Below, in pieces: positions 17,759-25,874 of a DNA stretch of 64,000 nucleotides. Origin of the DNA: JAPLUA01 sp964625855. GTDB taxonomy: Bacteria; Verrucomicrobiota; Verrucomicrobiia; Limisphaerales; UBA8199. How positions within the stretch are numbered: the stretch's first letter is position 1; each line of letters begins with the position of its first letter. Below the pieces are notes generated by a model. It ran no database searches. It saw nothing but the letters and a program-made list of their open reading frames with translations, and was not told the origin of the DNA. A program made the position numbers and the translations under genes. The stretch is taken from contig CAZVFC010000007.1 of the NCBI GenBank assembly GCA_964625855.1, positions 124,001 through 188,000 of the forward strand. The letters run 5' to 3'.

Positions 17759-17840
17759 GCCCTTTCAGGGCTGATGATTGTTGGGGTGGCCGAGTTCCCA
17801 GGGCGTTGCCCTGGGCTGATGAGTTTTGCCCCTTTGGGGC
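17759..17840. repeat. Fifth REP-like element, just upstream of the transposase
   Basis: The copy shares the GCCCTTTCAGGGC hairpin and the central CCCAGGGCGTTGCCCTGGG hairpin with the four copies at 16632-17224. Its last hairpin is GCCCCTTTGGGGC. It occupies the space between the rhuM stop and the transposase start, so the transposase is bracketed by its putative substrates. Confidence 0.8.
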
Positions 17841-17877
17841 ACGAATTCGTGCGCCTGGGCATTCAAGGTTTCGCAGT

Positions 17878-18918
17878 TCATTTCTTGCCTCCCTTTGCCT
17901 TCGGCTTCGGCGATGGTGGCAGTTGCTTGATGGCCTTTTCAAATTCCCCGCCTGCCGCATCGGCCTGCTGGATACGCTGGCGGTTGAACTTGTCATATTC
18001 CGCCTCGGCCAGTTCCCTGGCCGTCTGGTGGGAGATTTTCCCGGCGTGGGTGAGGATATTGCGGTCGTTGATGGTCAGGAAGGCGTGAAGCTTGGCGATC
18101 CAGTCGCGCATGTGCATCGGCACCCGCCGCATGGCCTGGCCTTCGGCAAAGACGAGGTATTGCTCGACGAGGTTGTTCAGCGCGGCGAGTTCCGGTTCGC
18201 TCAGGTAGTTCTTGGCGATGGTGACGTCGTCCTTACGCACTTTTGCGCCGCGGCAGTTGGTCAATCCCATGCTGGGCTTGGCGCTGTCGGCGCGGGCATG
18301 GATGATCTCCGCCGCGGTTTGGCCGGTGATGGCCCAGTGCATCTTGTTCTGCACGGTCTGGAAGAATTCAATGCTCTCCGGCTGCGTGGGGTCGTAATCA
18401 ATACTGGTGGCGTAGATGTCGGTGATCTTCTGATAGAACCGCCGCTCCGAGGTGCGGATGTCCTGAATGCGCCGGAGCAGTTCGTCGAAGTAATCGAACG
18501 GGCGGTCAGGGTTCTTGAGGCGCTCGTCGTCGAGGACGAAGCCTTTGACGATGAACTCGCGGAGCTGCTGCGTGGCCCAGATGCGGAAGCGGGTGGCGAC
18601 GGCGCTCTTGACGCGGTAGCCGACGGAGATGATGGCGTCGAGGTTGTAAAAGTTGGTTCGGTAGTCCTTGCCGTCGGTGGCAGTAGTAAAGAAATTCTTT
18701 ACTACTGAACTCTCTACCAGTTCGCCCTCCTCAAAGATGTTCTTCAGGTGCTGGCCGACGTTCTGTTTGCTGGTCTGGAACAGGTCGGCCATGTGCTGCT
18801 GGGTCAGCCACGCCGTCTCCCCCTCCAGCCGGACATCAATTTTCACCCGTCCGTCTTCCGTTCGATAGACGAGGAACTGGCCTTTGCCGGGCAAGTCAGG
18901 CTCTTTGGGATCGTTCAT
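17878..18918 (-). CDS. rhuM: RhuM family protein (virulence RhuM-like, type I R-M associated)
   Basis: The 346-residue protein has the RhuM signature. The N-terminal winged-helix-like part contains WLTQQHMADLFQTSKQNV and GELVESSVVKNFFTTATDGK, followed by YNLDAIISVGYRVKS, a Bro/RhuM-like core. The C-terminal part is helical with a Lys-rich end. RhuM genes are often found inside type I restriction loci between the M/S and R genes, as here, but their molecular role is not established. The gene starts 4 bp inside the hsdM stop (ATGA overlap), so it is translationally coupled to hsdM. Confidence 0.85.
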   Translation of the reverse strand: MNDPKEPDLPGKGQFLVYRTEDGRVKIDVRLEGETAWLTQQHMADLFQTSKQNVGQHLKNIFEEGELVESSVVKNFFTTATDGKDYRTNFYNLDAIISVGYRVKSAVATRFRIWATQQLREFIVKGFVLDDERLKNPDRPFDYFDELLRRIQDIRTSERRFYQKITDIYATSIDYDPTQPESIEFFQTVQNKMHWAITGQTAAEIIHARADSAKPSMGLTNCRGAKVRKDDVTIAKNYLSEPELAALNNLVEQYLVFAEGQAMRRVPMHMRDWIAKLHAFLTINDRNILTHAGKISHQTARELAEAEYDKFNRQRIQQADAAGGEFEKAIKQLPPSPKPKAKGGKK

Positions 18919-20744
18919 GCTTCCAGGATTTCGGTGACATTCTTCGCAATTGTGTCCTCAAGCTCCCGCGCCTGGGCGTTCAAGGTTTCGAGTTCCTCGT
19001 TCAGCGTTTCGAGTTGTTCCTTGAAGTCTTCGTCGCTCAGGGCTTCGCCAGCGGCTACGCCCACATATCGCCCCGGATTCAGGCTCCAGCCCTGGGCCTC
19101 GATCTCCTTAAGGGTTGCCGCTTTGCACAGTCCTGCAATGTCCCGGTACCGCCACGTAGCGCAGACCTCCGAGTCTGCCGTATCGCCGGTTTCCAAACCG
19201 GCGGACTGTCCGCCTGTCGCACGCGCGGCGGATTGGGCGCGGCCTGCCGACTTGGAAGTCGGCGATAGGGCAGGTTTGGAAATCTGCGCTATGCCGAAAA
19301 CCTCTGCCAACTTCGCTTTGGCTTCGTCGCCGTCGAGGGTGAAGTCGAGGGCTTCGCCGCGATAGAGGCGGACGAGGTTGGCGAGGAAGCCAATCTGCGC
19401 GGGGGTCCATTCGCGGCGCGCGCGGTCCACTTGGCGGTAGATGTGGCGGGCGTCAACGAACAGCACCTTGTCCGCGCGGTCCACCCCACCCGTAGCAGCC
19501 GAGGTAACGAGGCTCTGACTTCCTTTCCCGGATTTAGTTTGAGCCTCCTCACGTCGGCTGCTACGGGATTTTGATTTATCCAGGAACCAGAGGGTGCAGG
19601 GGAGCGTGACGGTGTAGAACATGTTTGGACCGACGGCGACCACCACGTCCACGGCGCGGCTTTCGATAAGCTGGCGACGGAGTTCCTGCTCGGAGGAGCG
19701 GGCATCGGAGGCGGAGTTGGCCATCACAAACTCAGCGCGACCCTTTTCATTGAGCCCGGAGTAGAAGAGCTGAATCCAGAGGTAATTAGCGTTGTCGGTG
19801 CGCGGCAGGCCGAAGGGGAAGCGGCGGCCCGGGCCGACGGAGTCTTTCAGCCGTTCCTTGTCCACGGCGTTGACGTTAAACGGCGGATTGGCGAGGACGA
19901 AGTCGAAGCGGCCGGTGGCGTCGTGCGGGTCGTCGTAGTAGCTGTTGACGTTACCGCCGTGGCGGATGTCGCCTTCCAGGCTGTGCACGGCGAGGTTCAT
20001 GCGGCAGAGGCGGCCGGTTTCGTCGGTTTTCTCGACGCCGTGGATGGAGAGTTCGGCGGCGGGGTTCTTTTTGTGCTCGGCCACGAACCGGGCGGACGAG
20101 ACGAACATGCCGCCCGAACCGCAGGCGGGGTCGAGGATGCGCCCGTGATAGGGCTCGATGACTTCGGTGAGCAGGCGGACGATGCCGCCGGGGGTGTAAA
20201 ACTCGCCGCCCTTCTGGCCTTCGGTGCGGGCGAACTCGCCCAGGAAGTATTCGTAGATGCGCCCGAAGGCGTCGTAGTCCGCGGTGGCGGGAATCTCGGA
20301 GACTTTCTTGAGCAGTTCCTTGAGGAGGGTGCTGGTGAAGAGGTTGTAGGTCTTGGGCAGGACGCCCGCAAGCTGCGGGTTGTGCTTCTCGATGTCGCGC
20401 ATGGCGGCATTTACCTTCGCGCCGATGTTCTCGGCTTCGGGGCGGTTGAGCAGGTAATCGAACCGCGCCTCGGCAGGCAGGTAGAGGACGCCCTCGGCGT
20501 GATAGGCCGCTGGATCGTCCATCCGGGACGCGCGCCGGGCGGACGCGCCGACCTTCTCCAGTTTGGCGCGGTGGGCGGTGAACCGGACTTCGGCGAAGCG
20601 CAGGAAGATGAGGCCGAGAATCGGGCCGGAGTATTCCTGGGCCTTGAGGCCGGAGTTGGCGCGGAACTGGTCGGCGGCATCCCAGAGGCGCTTTTCCAGC
20701 GTGTCAGTGATCGTGTCTTTCTCCGATGGTGCGATCCAGATCAT
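18915..20744 (-). CDS. hsdM: Type I restriction-modification DNA methyltransferase subunit with two in-frame inserts
   Basis: The 609-residue N6-adenine methyltransferase subunit has the HsdM N-terminal helical domain, SAM-binding motif I in LDPACGSGGMF, and catalytic motif IV in LANPPFN. Two non-family segments interrupt it. One is SRSSRREEAQTKSGKGSQSL, from the palindrome at 19489-19567. The other is an Ala/Ser/Thr-rich segment from 19158-19290. Both keep the frame and lie outside the catalytic motifs. No hsdS specificity gene is present in the window, so the methylase has no visible recognition partner, and the R gene is broken. It may be inactive or may use an S subunit from elsewhere. 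Confidence 0.82.
   Translation of the reverse strand: MIWIAPSEKDTITDTLEKRLWDAADQFRANSGLKAQEYSGPILGLIFLRFAEVRFTAHRAKLEKVGASARRASRMDDPAAYHAEGVLYLPAEARFDYLLNRPEAENIGAKVNAAMRDIEKHNPQLAGVLPKTYNLFTSTLLKELLKKVSEIPATADYDAFGRIYEYFLGEFARTEGQKGGEFYTPGGIVRLLTEVIEPYHGRILDPACGSGGMFVSSARFVAEHKKNPAAELSIHGVEKTDETGRLCRMNLAVHSLEGDIRHGGNVNSYYDDPHDATGRFDFVLANPPFNVNAVDKERLKDSVGPGRRFPFGLPRTDNANYLWIQLFYSGLNEKGRAEFVMANSASDARSSEQELRRQLIESRAVDVVVAVGPNMFYTVTLPCTLWFLDKSKSRSSRREEAQTKSGKGSQSLVTSAATGGVDRADKVLFVDARHIYRQVDRARREWTPAQIGFLANLVRLYRGEALDFTLDGDEAKAKLAEVFGIAQISKPALSPTSKSAGRAQSAARATGGQSAGLETGDTADSEVCATWRYRDIAGLCKAATLKEIEAQGWSLNPGRYVGVAAGEALSDEDFKEQLETLNEELETLNAQARELEDTIAKNVTEILEA
19158..19290. repeat. Palindromic element inserted in frame in hsdM (copy type A)
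   Basis: The ends form an imperfect 30-bp inverted repeat: AGCGCAGACCTCCGAGTCTG at 19158 pairs with the region ending in TTTGGAAATCTGCGCT at 19290. The interior holds further small palindromes such as GGTTTCCAAACC. It adds about 44 codons to hsdM without a stop or frameshift. Confidence 0.65.
19489..19567. repeat. 79-bp palindromic element inserted in frame in hsdM (copy type B)
   Basis: The terminal inverted repeats are GTAGCAGCCGAGGTAACGAG (from 19492) and CTCACGTCGGCTGCTAC (ending at 19564), enclosed by CCC/GGG. The same termini bound the 22513-22639 element, which abuts a decayed REP-type transposase. The element is read as about 26 extra residues in HsdM. Confidence 0.75.
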
Positions 20745-20985
20745 GAATTTCGAGGCAGCTTAGCGTGGGCAGCGGCGTGGGCGCGGAAACTCGCACCGTC
20801 GCCGGGCTGACGGCAGATGTCTGCGATCATTACTGAACGCCAAGCCATGTGAGCCTCGCGAGCGATGGTATTTGAAACCGCTTCAGCCGCAAACTAAAAG
20901 CACTCGCGAACATCCTGACTCCAGGGGGCAGCCGCAGGCGAAGACCCCCGCGCTTCGTTGCCAACGCGCCTGGCCCAGGTCCCGG

Positions 20986-21363
20986 TCAGCGCGCGAATAT
21001 GCGGCGGATGACTTCCTCGATGGGGACTTCCTGAAGATCTATGTCGCTGACGGGCAGTTCGTCCAGCAGGGCTTTGCAGACTTGGATGACGCGGTCGTGC
21101 TTGACCTTGAGTTGAAGGCTGCCCGGACTTTGGGCCACGATCTCGCCATATTTGGCCAGATTCCCGGCGGGAGGCGAGAGCGCGGACTCGGCGGGTGGGG
21201 TTTGTGCGAGGAGACGTTCGGTTTCGGCAACGCGGTAAACCTCGTTCCGGTCGTCAACCCACTCGGCATAGATGTTGCCGCTGGCCGCTTCGGCGGTCGC
21301 CCGCAGCCAGCATTTTGTCGGACACTTCAGGAATGCCTCAAACAGATCAGGGGTGATTCTCAT
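20986..21363 (-). pseudogene. Chimeric fragment: N-terminus like TM0106-family RecB-like nuclease, C-terminus like an ABC ATPase end
   Basis: The 125-residue frame opens with MRITPDLFEAFLKCPTKCWLR and ASGNIYAEW, which resemble the N-terminus of TM0106-type RecB-like nucleases, a family several hundred residues long. From about residue 85 the sequence changes to HDRVIQVCKALLDELPVSDI and PIEEVIRRIF, which looks like the last 40 residues of ABC-2 transporter ATPases. The nuclease core is absent. I read it as a deletion fusion of two former genes; whether it is expressed is unknown. Family assignments are from memory. Confidence 0.45.
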
Positions 21364-21639
21364 TCACTCTTACCATACTCCCTGGTGCGGCACATGCCCA
21401 CTGAGTTGAATAAGAACGGTGTGCGAGATGTGGAGCGTTTGTCCCGAAACCTCTCCACTCCCCGGAGTTCGTGCGGATTTGTTACGAGGCCTCTCGGCAG
21501 GTTTCTGAGGCGCACGGCTTCGAGGCCCGCGTCACATCGCCCTACCGGTTGCCGGCATAGAATAATACGTCGGGCAAAGTAAGCCCTCGCAGGCGGCAGG
21601 AGGCTTGCAGTGGTGATGTAAACAACGTAAGCTTAGTCC

Positions 21640-21828
21640 ATAAGCAAGACGGAAATCCTGGCCGAGCCGCCCCGGCTGGACCACCACGACCGGCGCGAAA
21701 TTGCCCGCCGCCTGTTTGACATCGAAGCCGATGCGCAGACGCTTGCGGATTGCGACCGGCGGGCGGACGAGCACTTCGTGATGCTCGACGCCCTAGAGGC
21801 CCAAGATGCCAAGGCCAAGCCCCGGTGA
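21640..21828 (+). pseudogene. Antitoxin-like small protein remnant without start codon
   Basis: The frame reads SKTEILAEPPRL, then DHHDRREIARRLFDIEADA and ADEHFVMLDALEAQD. This resembles small helical addiction-module components that precede MazF-like toxins in related genomes. The expected start codon position reads ATA (21640), and a stop lies two codons further upstream. The 3' end overlaps the start of the next remnant. It is probably a decayed antitoxin. Confidence 0.4.
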
Positions 21829-21986
21829 GGTTTGGCGGGTGGACGGGGGGCCTGACCGCCAAGGCGCGGGCGTGCCTCACCTTGTCCACAGACGAGTTCA
21901 ATCGGGTCGGCTCAGCGTTCATTGGCTTGCCGCATCGGCAAGGGTCCTTGCGTCAAAGCTGCGTTCACTGTACAATATCACCATGA
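21806..21986 (+). pseudogene. MazF-like toxin remnant with frameshift
   Basis: An ATG at 21806 opens MPRPSPGEVWRVD, the typical MazF N-terminus. The frame then leaves the family at a run of six G (21845-21850). Removing one G gives GGLTAKARACLTLS, which continues the MazF-like strand pattern, but the rest is short and unlike the family. Overlap with the antitoxin-like remnant fits a former toxin-antitoxin operon. Similarity is short, so the call is tentative. Confidence 0.35.
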
Positions 21987-22225
21987 TCTTGAGGCTGCCA
22001 GAACGCTTGGAAGCACGCCTCTCCCCGCAATCAACGGCGCTGCACCTGGCGATTGGCTTGTTTGTGGCAGAGGAAGCCACCCTGGGACAGGCGGCCGAAG
22101 TCGCTGGCTTGACGCAGGCCGACTTTCTCCGCGAGCTCGGCCGGCGTCACATCCCCATTCATTACGGCGCCGACGAGTTGAGGGAAGATCTGCAGGCTGT
22201 TGAGGCACTGTCCGGGCGCGCATGA
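21983..22225 (+). CDS. UPF0175 family antitoxin-like protein
   Basis: The 80-residue protein matches the UPF0175 pattern: an N-terminal short strand, then FVAEEATLGQAAEVAGLTQ, FLRELGRRHIPIHYG and ELREDLQAVEAL. UPF0175 proteins are VapB-like partners of DUF3368/PIN toxins and bind DNA to autoregulate. Here the stop overlaps the ATG of a DUF3368 remnant, the normal gene order. The antitoxin appears intact while its toxin is not. Confidence 0.75.
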   Translation: MILRLPERLEARLSPQSTALHLAIGLFVAEEATLGQAAEVAGLTQADFLRELGRRHIPIHYGADELREDLQAVEALSGRA

Positions 22226-22415
22226 TTGTCTTGGATGAACCCTCGCCGTGCGAGAAGGGGTCCCGGTCATCGGTTTGCTGGGCGTGGTGCTCTTGGCCAA
22301 ACGCCGTCGCCTCATCCCTTCCGCCCGCCAGTTGCTCCAGCGCCTGGAATCCGAGTCCGGGATCTATTTGGCGGCTGACATAAGGGAAACGGCGCTGAAA
22401 ACGGTGGGGGAGTAA
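22222..22415 (+). pseudogene. DUF3368 (PIN-like) toxin remnant with large internal deletion
   Basis: ATGATTGTCTTGGATGAA keeps the start overlapping the antitoxin stop. The sequence then jumps, out of frame, to the family's C-terminal third: VPVIGLLGVVLLAKRRRLIP, LLQRLESESGIYLAAD and ETALKTVGE. The PIN-domain acidic residues between these parts are missing. The toxin cannot be active. Confidence 0.65.
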
Positions 22416-22512
22416 CCGCACTCCCTTCAGGCCTGGGTGCAGTTCCTTCTTAACCTCCACCCAGCGGCAGACGCCAACCGGCAATAAAGGCCTGCGAGAC
22501 CGCCGCCCTTTC

Positions 22513-22639
22513 GTAGCGGCCGACGTCAGGAGGCTCATTCTCTCAGCCCTCAACCCCTTGCCCCGCCAAAGCCCACCGACGGCGGGTCAACTCTCAGCCC
22601 TCAGCTCACCATATAGAGCCTCGTCACCTCGGCTGCTAC
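22513..22639. repeat. 127-bp palindrome-bounded element next to a REP-type transposase remnant
   Basis: The left end GTAGCGGCCGACGTCAGGAG and the right end ACCTCGGCTGCTAC (ending at 22639) match the termini of the hsdM insert at 19489-19567. The interior carries a direct repeat CTCTCAGCCCTCA twice. The right end supplies the stop codon of the transposase remnant starting at 22636, as in REP/RAYT pairs. Confidence 0.7.
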
Positions 22640-23276
22640 AAGACTGGAGGACGCCGAATGTTGCCTGCGTTGGGCTGCCTCCCTTGGCTGTAGAGTTTCC
22701 ACAGCAACCGCCAGAAATCACTTTGGAATGGGTGCAGTGCCGGATAGCCCGGCACCACGGCGCCGTTGAAAGGCCATTCCCTCGGGTCCCTCACAAGCTC
22801 GGCCCGTAGAGGGTTTTCAAGGATGTAGTTACACACTACGGCAAAGGCGTTGCGACGTCGTTCCTCTTGCTTGAGCACATGATCGTGCGCTTGATGCTGG
22901 AATCGCTGGGGGGCCAGCTTCGGTTCGAGGTGTGTGCGCAAGAAGGCCATGCCGTTGAGTTGGTCGGAGTCCAGCCGCAGACCCATCCACACCAGGTGAA
23001 GGTGATCGGGCATGAGGCAATACGTTGGGCAGAACAGGCCCTCCCGGGCGGCAGTGTGCAGCAGGAGTTCCCGAAAGGCCGCGTGAGACCGGTCGTCCAG
23101 CCATCCCTAGCGGCGCCGCGAATCCGGGAGCGTCCAATGCGCCACAGGGTTGGTCGGTTACCTGCATTTTCGTTCGCGAAAAGGGCTCGGAATGTCAAGG
23201 GGGGTGTGGCTGAGGCGCAGAATGGCCAGCGCTTCAACAGCGAAACTCCTCTACATTTCGCGCTTGCCACTTCCAT
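22636..23276 (-). pseudogene. Frameshifted REP-type tyrosine transposase (Y1_Tnp)
   Basis: The C-terminal frame (22636-23102) reads WLDDRSHAAFRELLLHTAAR, then LMPDHLHLVWMGL with the HUH motif, RTHLEPKLAPQRFQHQAHDH, and VCNYILENPLRAELV with the probable catalytic Tyr. Upstream of about 23100 the family sequence (RIGRSRIRGAARDGW) continues in a different frame, because the C-terminal frame has a TAG at that point. A single frameshift near GGATGGCTGG explains both. It belongs to a subgroup different from the intact transposase at 17299. Confidence 0.7.
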
Positions 23277-23396
23277 CGAGGTGGACTAGAAAGGCACACA
23301 TGCGAGAGGTTGGACTTGCAATAGTCACCTGTGTACGCAGCCCTGCACCGAGGTAATCACAATGATGTGGTCCGGCATAAGAAAGGTCGGCAACGA

Positions 23397-24083
23397 ATGA
23401 AACACCACCATCGGAAGTCTAAGGAAGCAAAACTCTATCCCGCCGTGGAGCGCTGGATGAAACGCCATTTCCTTTGTTTTAAGACGGCGATCAACAAAGG
23501 ACTGAGCTTCAGCCGCATTGACGTGATTGGTCTCCGTGATATGGGCTGTGACCTTGCCAGCGATGTCGAGGCCGTCGCAATTGAGGTCAAGCGGGGCAAG
23601 GAACCCTTTGCCACTGCTTGCGGTCAGACCCTCGGGTATCGAGTTTATGTTCATCGCGTGTACCTTGCTGATTATCGGGACAAATCCTTTACTCCAGATG
23701 AAATCAGCATCGCCAGCAACCTTGGAATTGGTCTCATTCAGATTCGCAAAGACAAGTGTACCGAGGTTCTGTCGAGCCCGACCTATCGACCAATGCCAAA
23801 ATTATATTTTCGACTCCTGGAACGGCTCGCCCTCGGACGGTGCCAATTCTGCGAGAGCATTTTCCAGATTGGTGACAACAAGAATGCGTATCGAAATGTA
23901 ACCAGAGAAAACCTAAAGAAGGCAATTTCGGATGGTAAGGGTTTCATCTTCTGGAATAGTGAAGTCTCAAACCGAAAGGCGAAGTTGGGAATAAGGTCGG
24001 ACAGGTTCCTCTATGAACGCAGGTTCGTTTGTCCCGACTGCGTGGAACGCGTCATAGCTAAGCTCTCACCCATCGAGAAGTGA
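23397..24083 (+). CDS. Hypothetical protein with PD-(D/E)xK nuclease-like core and CxxC pairs
   Basis: The 228-residue protein shows a pattern fitting a restriction-endonuclease-like fold: Asp42 in RIDVIGL and Glu63-x-Lys65 in VAIEVKRG, preceded by a helical segment. The C-terminal half has RCQFCESIF and VCPDCVER, suggesting a zinc ribbon. The base composition is visibly more AT-rich than its neighbours, which points to transfer. It stands alone between decayed mobile-element remnants. A role in defence or DNA repair is possible but not shown. The ATG at 23397 is preferred to 23331, which would add basic residues without obvious structure. Confidence 0.55.
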   Translation: MKHHHRKSKEAKLYPAVERWMKRHFLCFKTAINKGLSFSRIDVIGLRDMGCDLASDVEAVAIEVKRGKEPFATACGQTLGYRVYVHRVYLADYRDKSFTPDEISIASNLGIGLIQIRKDKCTEVLSSPTYRPMPKLYFRLLERLALGRCQFCESIFQIGDNKNAYRNVTRENLKKAISDGKGFIFWNSEVSNRKAKLGIRSDRFLYERRFVCPDCVERVIAKLSPIEK

Positions 24084-24194
24084 TTGGCCGAGGCCCAGCA
24101 AGACCCTTGCCGTGTTGCCGACGATCATCACGTGGCAGCCTGATCCACGATATGTGGAAACCACCGTCGCTTATGCTGCAAGTTTCTTCGGGGA

Positions 24195-24290
24195 TCATAG
24201 AGGGCAGAGATTGAGCTTTCCGCAGAAGAACAGGATGCGAATTCGGTAGTTGTGGAAGTTGCGAAAGCCTCGGGCGGCGGCTTTAAGGCT
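24195..24290 (-). pseudogene. Transposase C-terminal fragment
   Basis: The minus-strand frame ending at 24195 reads AARGFRNFHNYRIRILFFCG and KLNL, a sequence I associate with the C-terminus of ISL3-type transposases. No other part of such a transposase is nearby and no terminal repeats are seen. The rest of the gap 24084-24471 holds nothing recognisable. Confidence 0.45.
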
Positions 24291-24471
24291 CTGATGTGTT
24301 ACGACGCCTTCTGGCAGGTACCAGAAGGGGACGGTTTCGAGCCCGGTTTCCATCATGCCGACACGGCGTCCAAAGCTATGGGCCCGATTTAGACAGCCCA
24401 TTTCGCGTGACAGGGCAGCCGTTACTCCGCATCATTTCCCCGCACAGGCGAGCTGTGGCACATTCTTACCA

Positions 24472-25026
24472 ATGGAACTGAAGGAACAAACGCCCGCGAC
24501 CACGCTGGCGCGCCGGTTGGGGGACACCGCCCACGTGTCGGGCTTGGCCATCCAACTGGCCCGCTCCAGTGGTGCGGGGGACCGTTTGCCGGAATGGCTC
24601 CTGAAGGTCGCTGTGGAACGAGGCGCAACGCACTATCAGCGGGACTTCGACCCATCGCTCCCACCGGACAACCCGGCGATTCCTGACGAGGAGATCGGTG
24701 TCGCTCTTTGCCTGGGCCAGCACCCCTACTACCTCGACAACCTCCGCGCCGCAGCCCAGTTGCTCAGTTCCCCACGCGTGGATGCGGCCAAGCTCTGCCG
24801 GTTGGCCGTTCTAGAACGCTGTGAACCGATGCTCCTGCACATCGCTACTATTGCGGAACGCTTCGCCCCCGTGCTGGAACCTTGGGCCTACTTGCGCCTC
24901 CACCTGCGGCCTCGTCCGGTTCCGCGAACCGAAGCCTTGCCGCATTGGACCCGCCTTGTGAGCCACACGGGCGTGACGGCGTACGGCGGCCCACCGAAGA
25001 CGGACTGGCTTTGCCGCCGTGAATAA
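24472..25026 (+). CDS. Hypothetical protein, no recognised family
   Basis: The 184-residue protein has no signal peptide or membrane helix. It contains LPEWLLKVAVERGATHYQRD and PDEEIGVALCLGQHPYYLDN segments, is mostly helical by composition, and ends in a Pro/Arg-rich part. I do not recognise it. The ATG at 24472 is the most downstream start that keeps the whole region; the open frame upstream to 24355 looks like noncoding sequence. It sits in the accessory region upstream of a KTSC gene. Confidence 0.45.
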   Translation: MELKEQTPATTLARRLGDTAHVSGLAIQLARSSGAGDRLPEWLLKVAVERGATHYQRDFDPSLPPDNPAIPDEEIGVALCLGQHPYYLDNLRAAAQLLSSPRVDAAKLCRLAVLERCEPMLLHIATIAERFAPVLEPWAYLRLHLRPRPVPRTEALPHWTRLVSHTGVTAYGGPPKTDWLCRRE

Positions 25027-25068
25027 TCCGCTGCACTGACGCTGGTAGAGCACTCGGAGTAATCGCGC

Positions 25069-25281
25069 ATGGCAATACGGAAAGTCCAGTCCTCGATGGT
25101 GTGGGCGGTTGATTACGATCCCAAGGGCAGGGGGCTCGAGGTCGCATTCAAACGTAACGGCGTCTTCCGTTACGAGGGAGTACCTCCCGCCGTCTATCGA
25201 GCCATGATGCGCTCCGATTCGATCGGTTCTTATATGCGATCATGCGTCATTGGGATGTACCCGGAGCGGCGGGTGGACTAA
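25069..25281 (+). CDS. KTSC domain protein
   Basis: The 70-residue protein matches the KTSC domain: the SSMVWAVDYDPKGRGLEVAF strand pair, FRYEGVPPAVYRAMMRSDS, and SIGSYM. KTSC domains are small strand-rich modules found alone or attached to phage and lysyl-tRNA-synthetase-like proteins, and their role is not known. It begins 42 bp after the preceding gene. The context is accessory DNA. Confidence 0.75.
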   Translation: MAIRKVQSSMVWAVDYDPKGRGLEVAFKRNGVFRYEGVPPAVYRAMMRSDSIGSYMRSCVIGMYPERRVD

Positions 25282-25874
25282 TCGTTGCCTCACTTCCAGA
25301 CTGGATTCCGATGAGTAGGTTCTCTGCCAAGGAAAGGTGCTCCAAAACGGATATGTTCCATATTCTTGACTGTCGGGGGAGCCTGCAAGCGGCACCGCAG
25401 GTCACTCAGTCAACTTAAATCGCTCCGAATTTCCCGTCATAAAAGGTATCCTTGATACCAAGGGAGGAAAGAAGCCAGTGAGACTAATTAAGCAAGCGTA
25501 AGTATTGCTGCTACAGTATGTTATACCCATGATCTAGGGGCAGTCCGCGTGTGAGGGTTCTTGATAATGATCCTGCGTAAGCGATTGTGGCGTAGTAGGT
25601 TACGAGAAGCGCCGTCCAAATGTTATCTCCGGTGTGTCCCCGGTGAGTGTCCGGTGAGACTACGGTGTAGCTCCCCCAGACACTGCGACAGGGGGAATGT
25701 CAATTCACATGGCTTCACCGGTCCGCGCGGAAAGCGGGCTTTGGCTTGGCTGCGTATTGACAAAATGGCGCTGGTCGCGCAAAAAGAAAGGGTGGACGAA
25801 GAACACATTTGGAATGAGGACGCGGGGGCCGCTGGTCGGCAACCGTGCCCACTTGGAAAAGAATGATCTGACTT
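25282..25874. other. Gene-free stretch
   Basis: No open frame here looks like a gene. The stretch contains a short hairpin GGTATCCTTGATACC (about 25447-25461) and the 11-bp repeat array listed separately. Composition is AT-richer up to about 25520 than in the flanking operons. Confidence 0.5.
25626..25669. repeat. Four 11-bp direct repeat units
   Basis: The units are TCTCCGGTGTG, TCCCCGGTGAG, TGTCCGGTGAG and ACTACGGTGTA, all sharing CGGTG at the same phase. The unit length and the CCGGTGT core match the reverse-oriented half of the arrays at 3143 and 61173, but no inverted half is seen here. Confidence 0.7.

Noticed and set aside
15418..25281. Prophage or integrative element
   Set aside because: No integrase, phage structural genes, tRNA-associated attachment repeats or conjugation genes were seen. 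The region looks like accumulated debris and not a single element.
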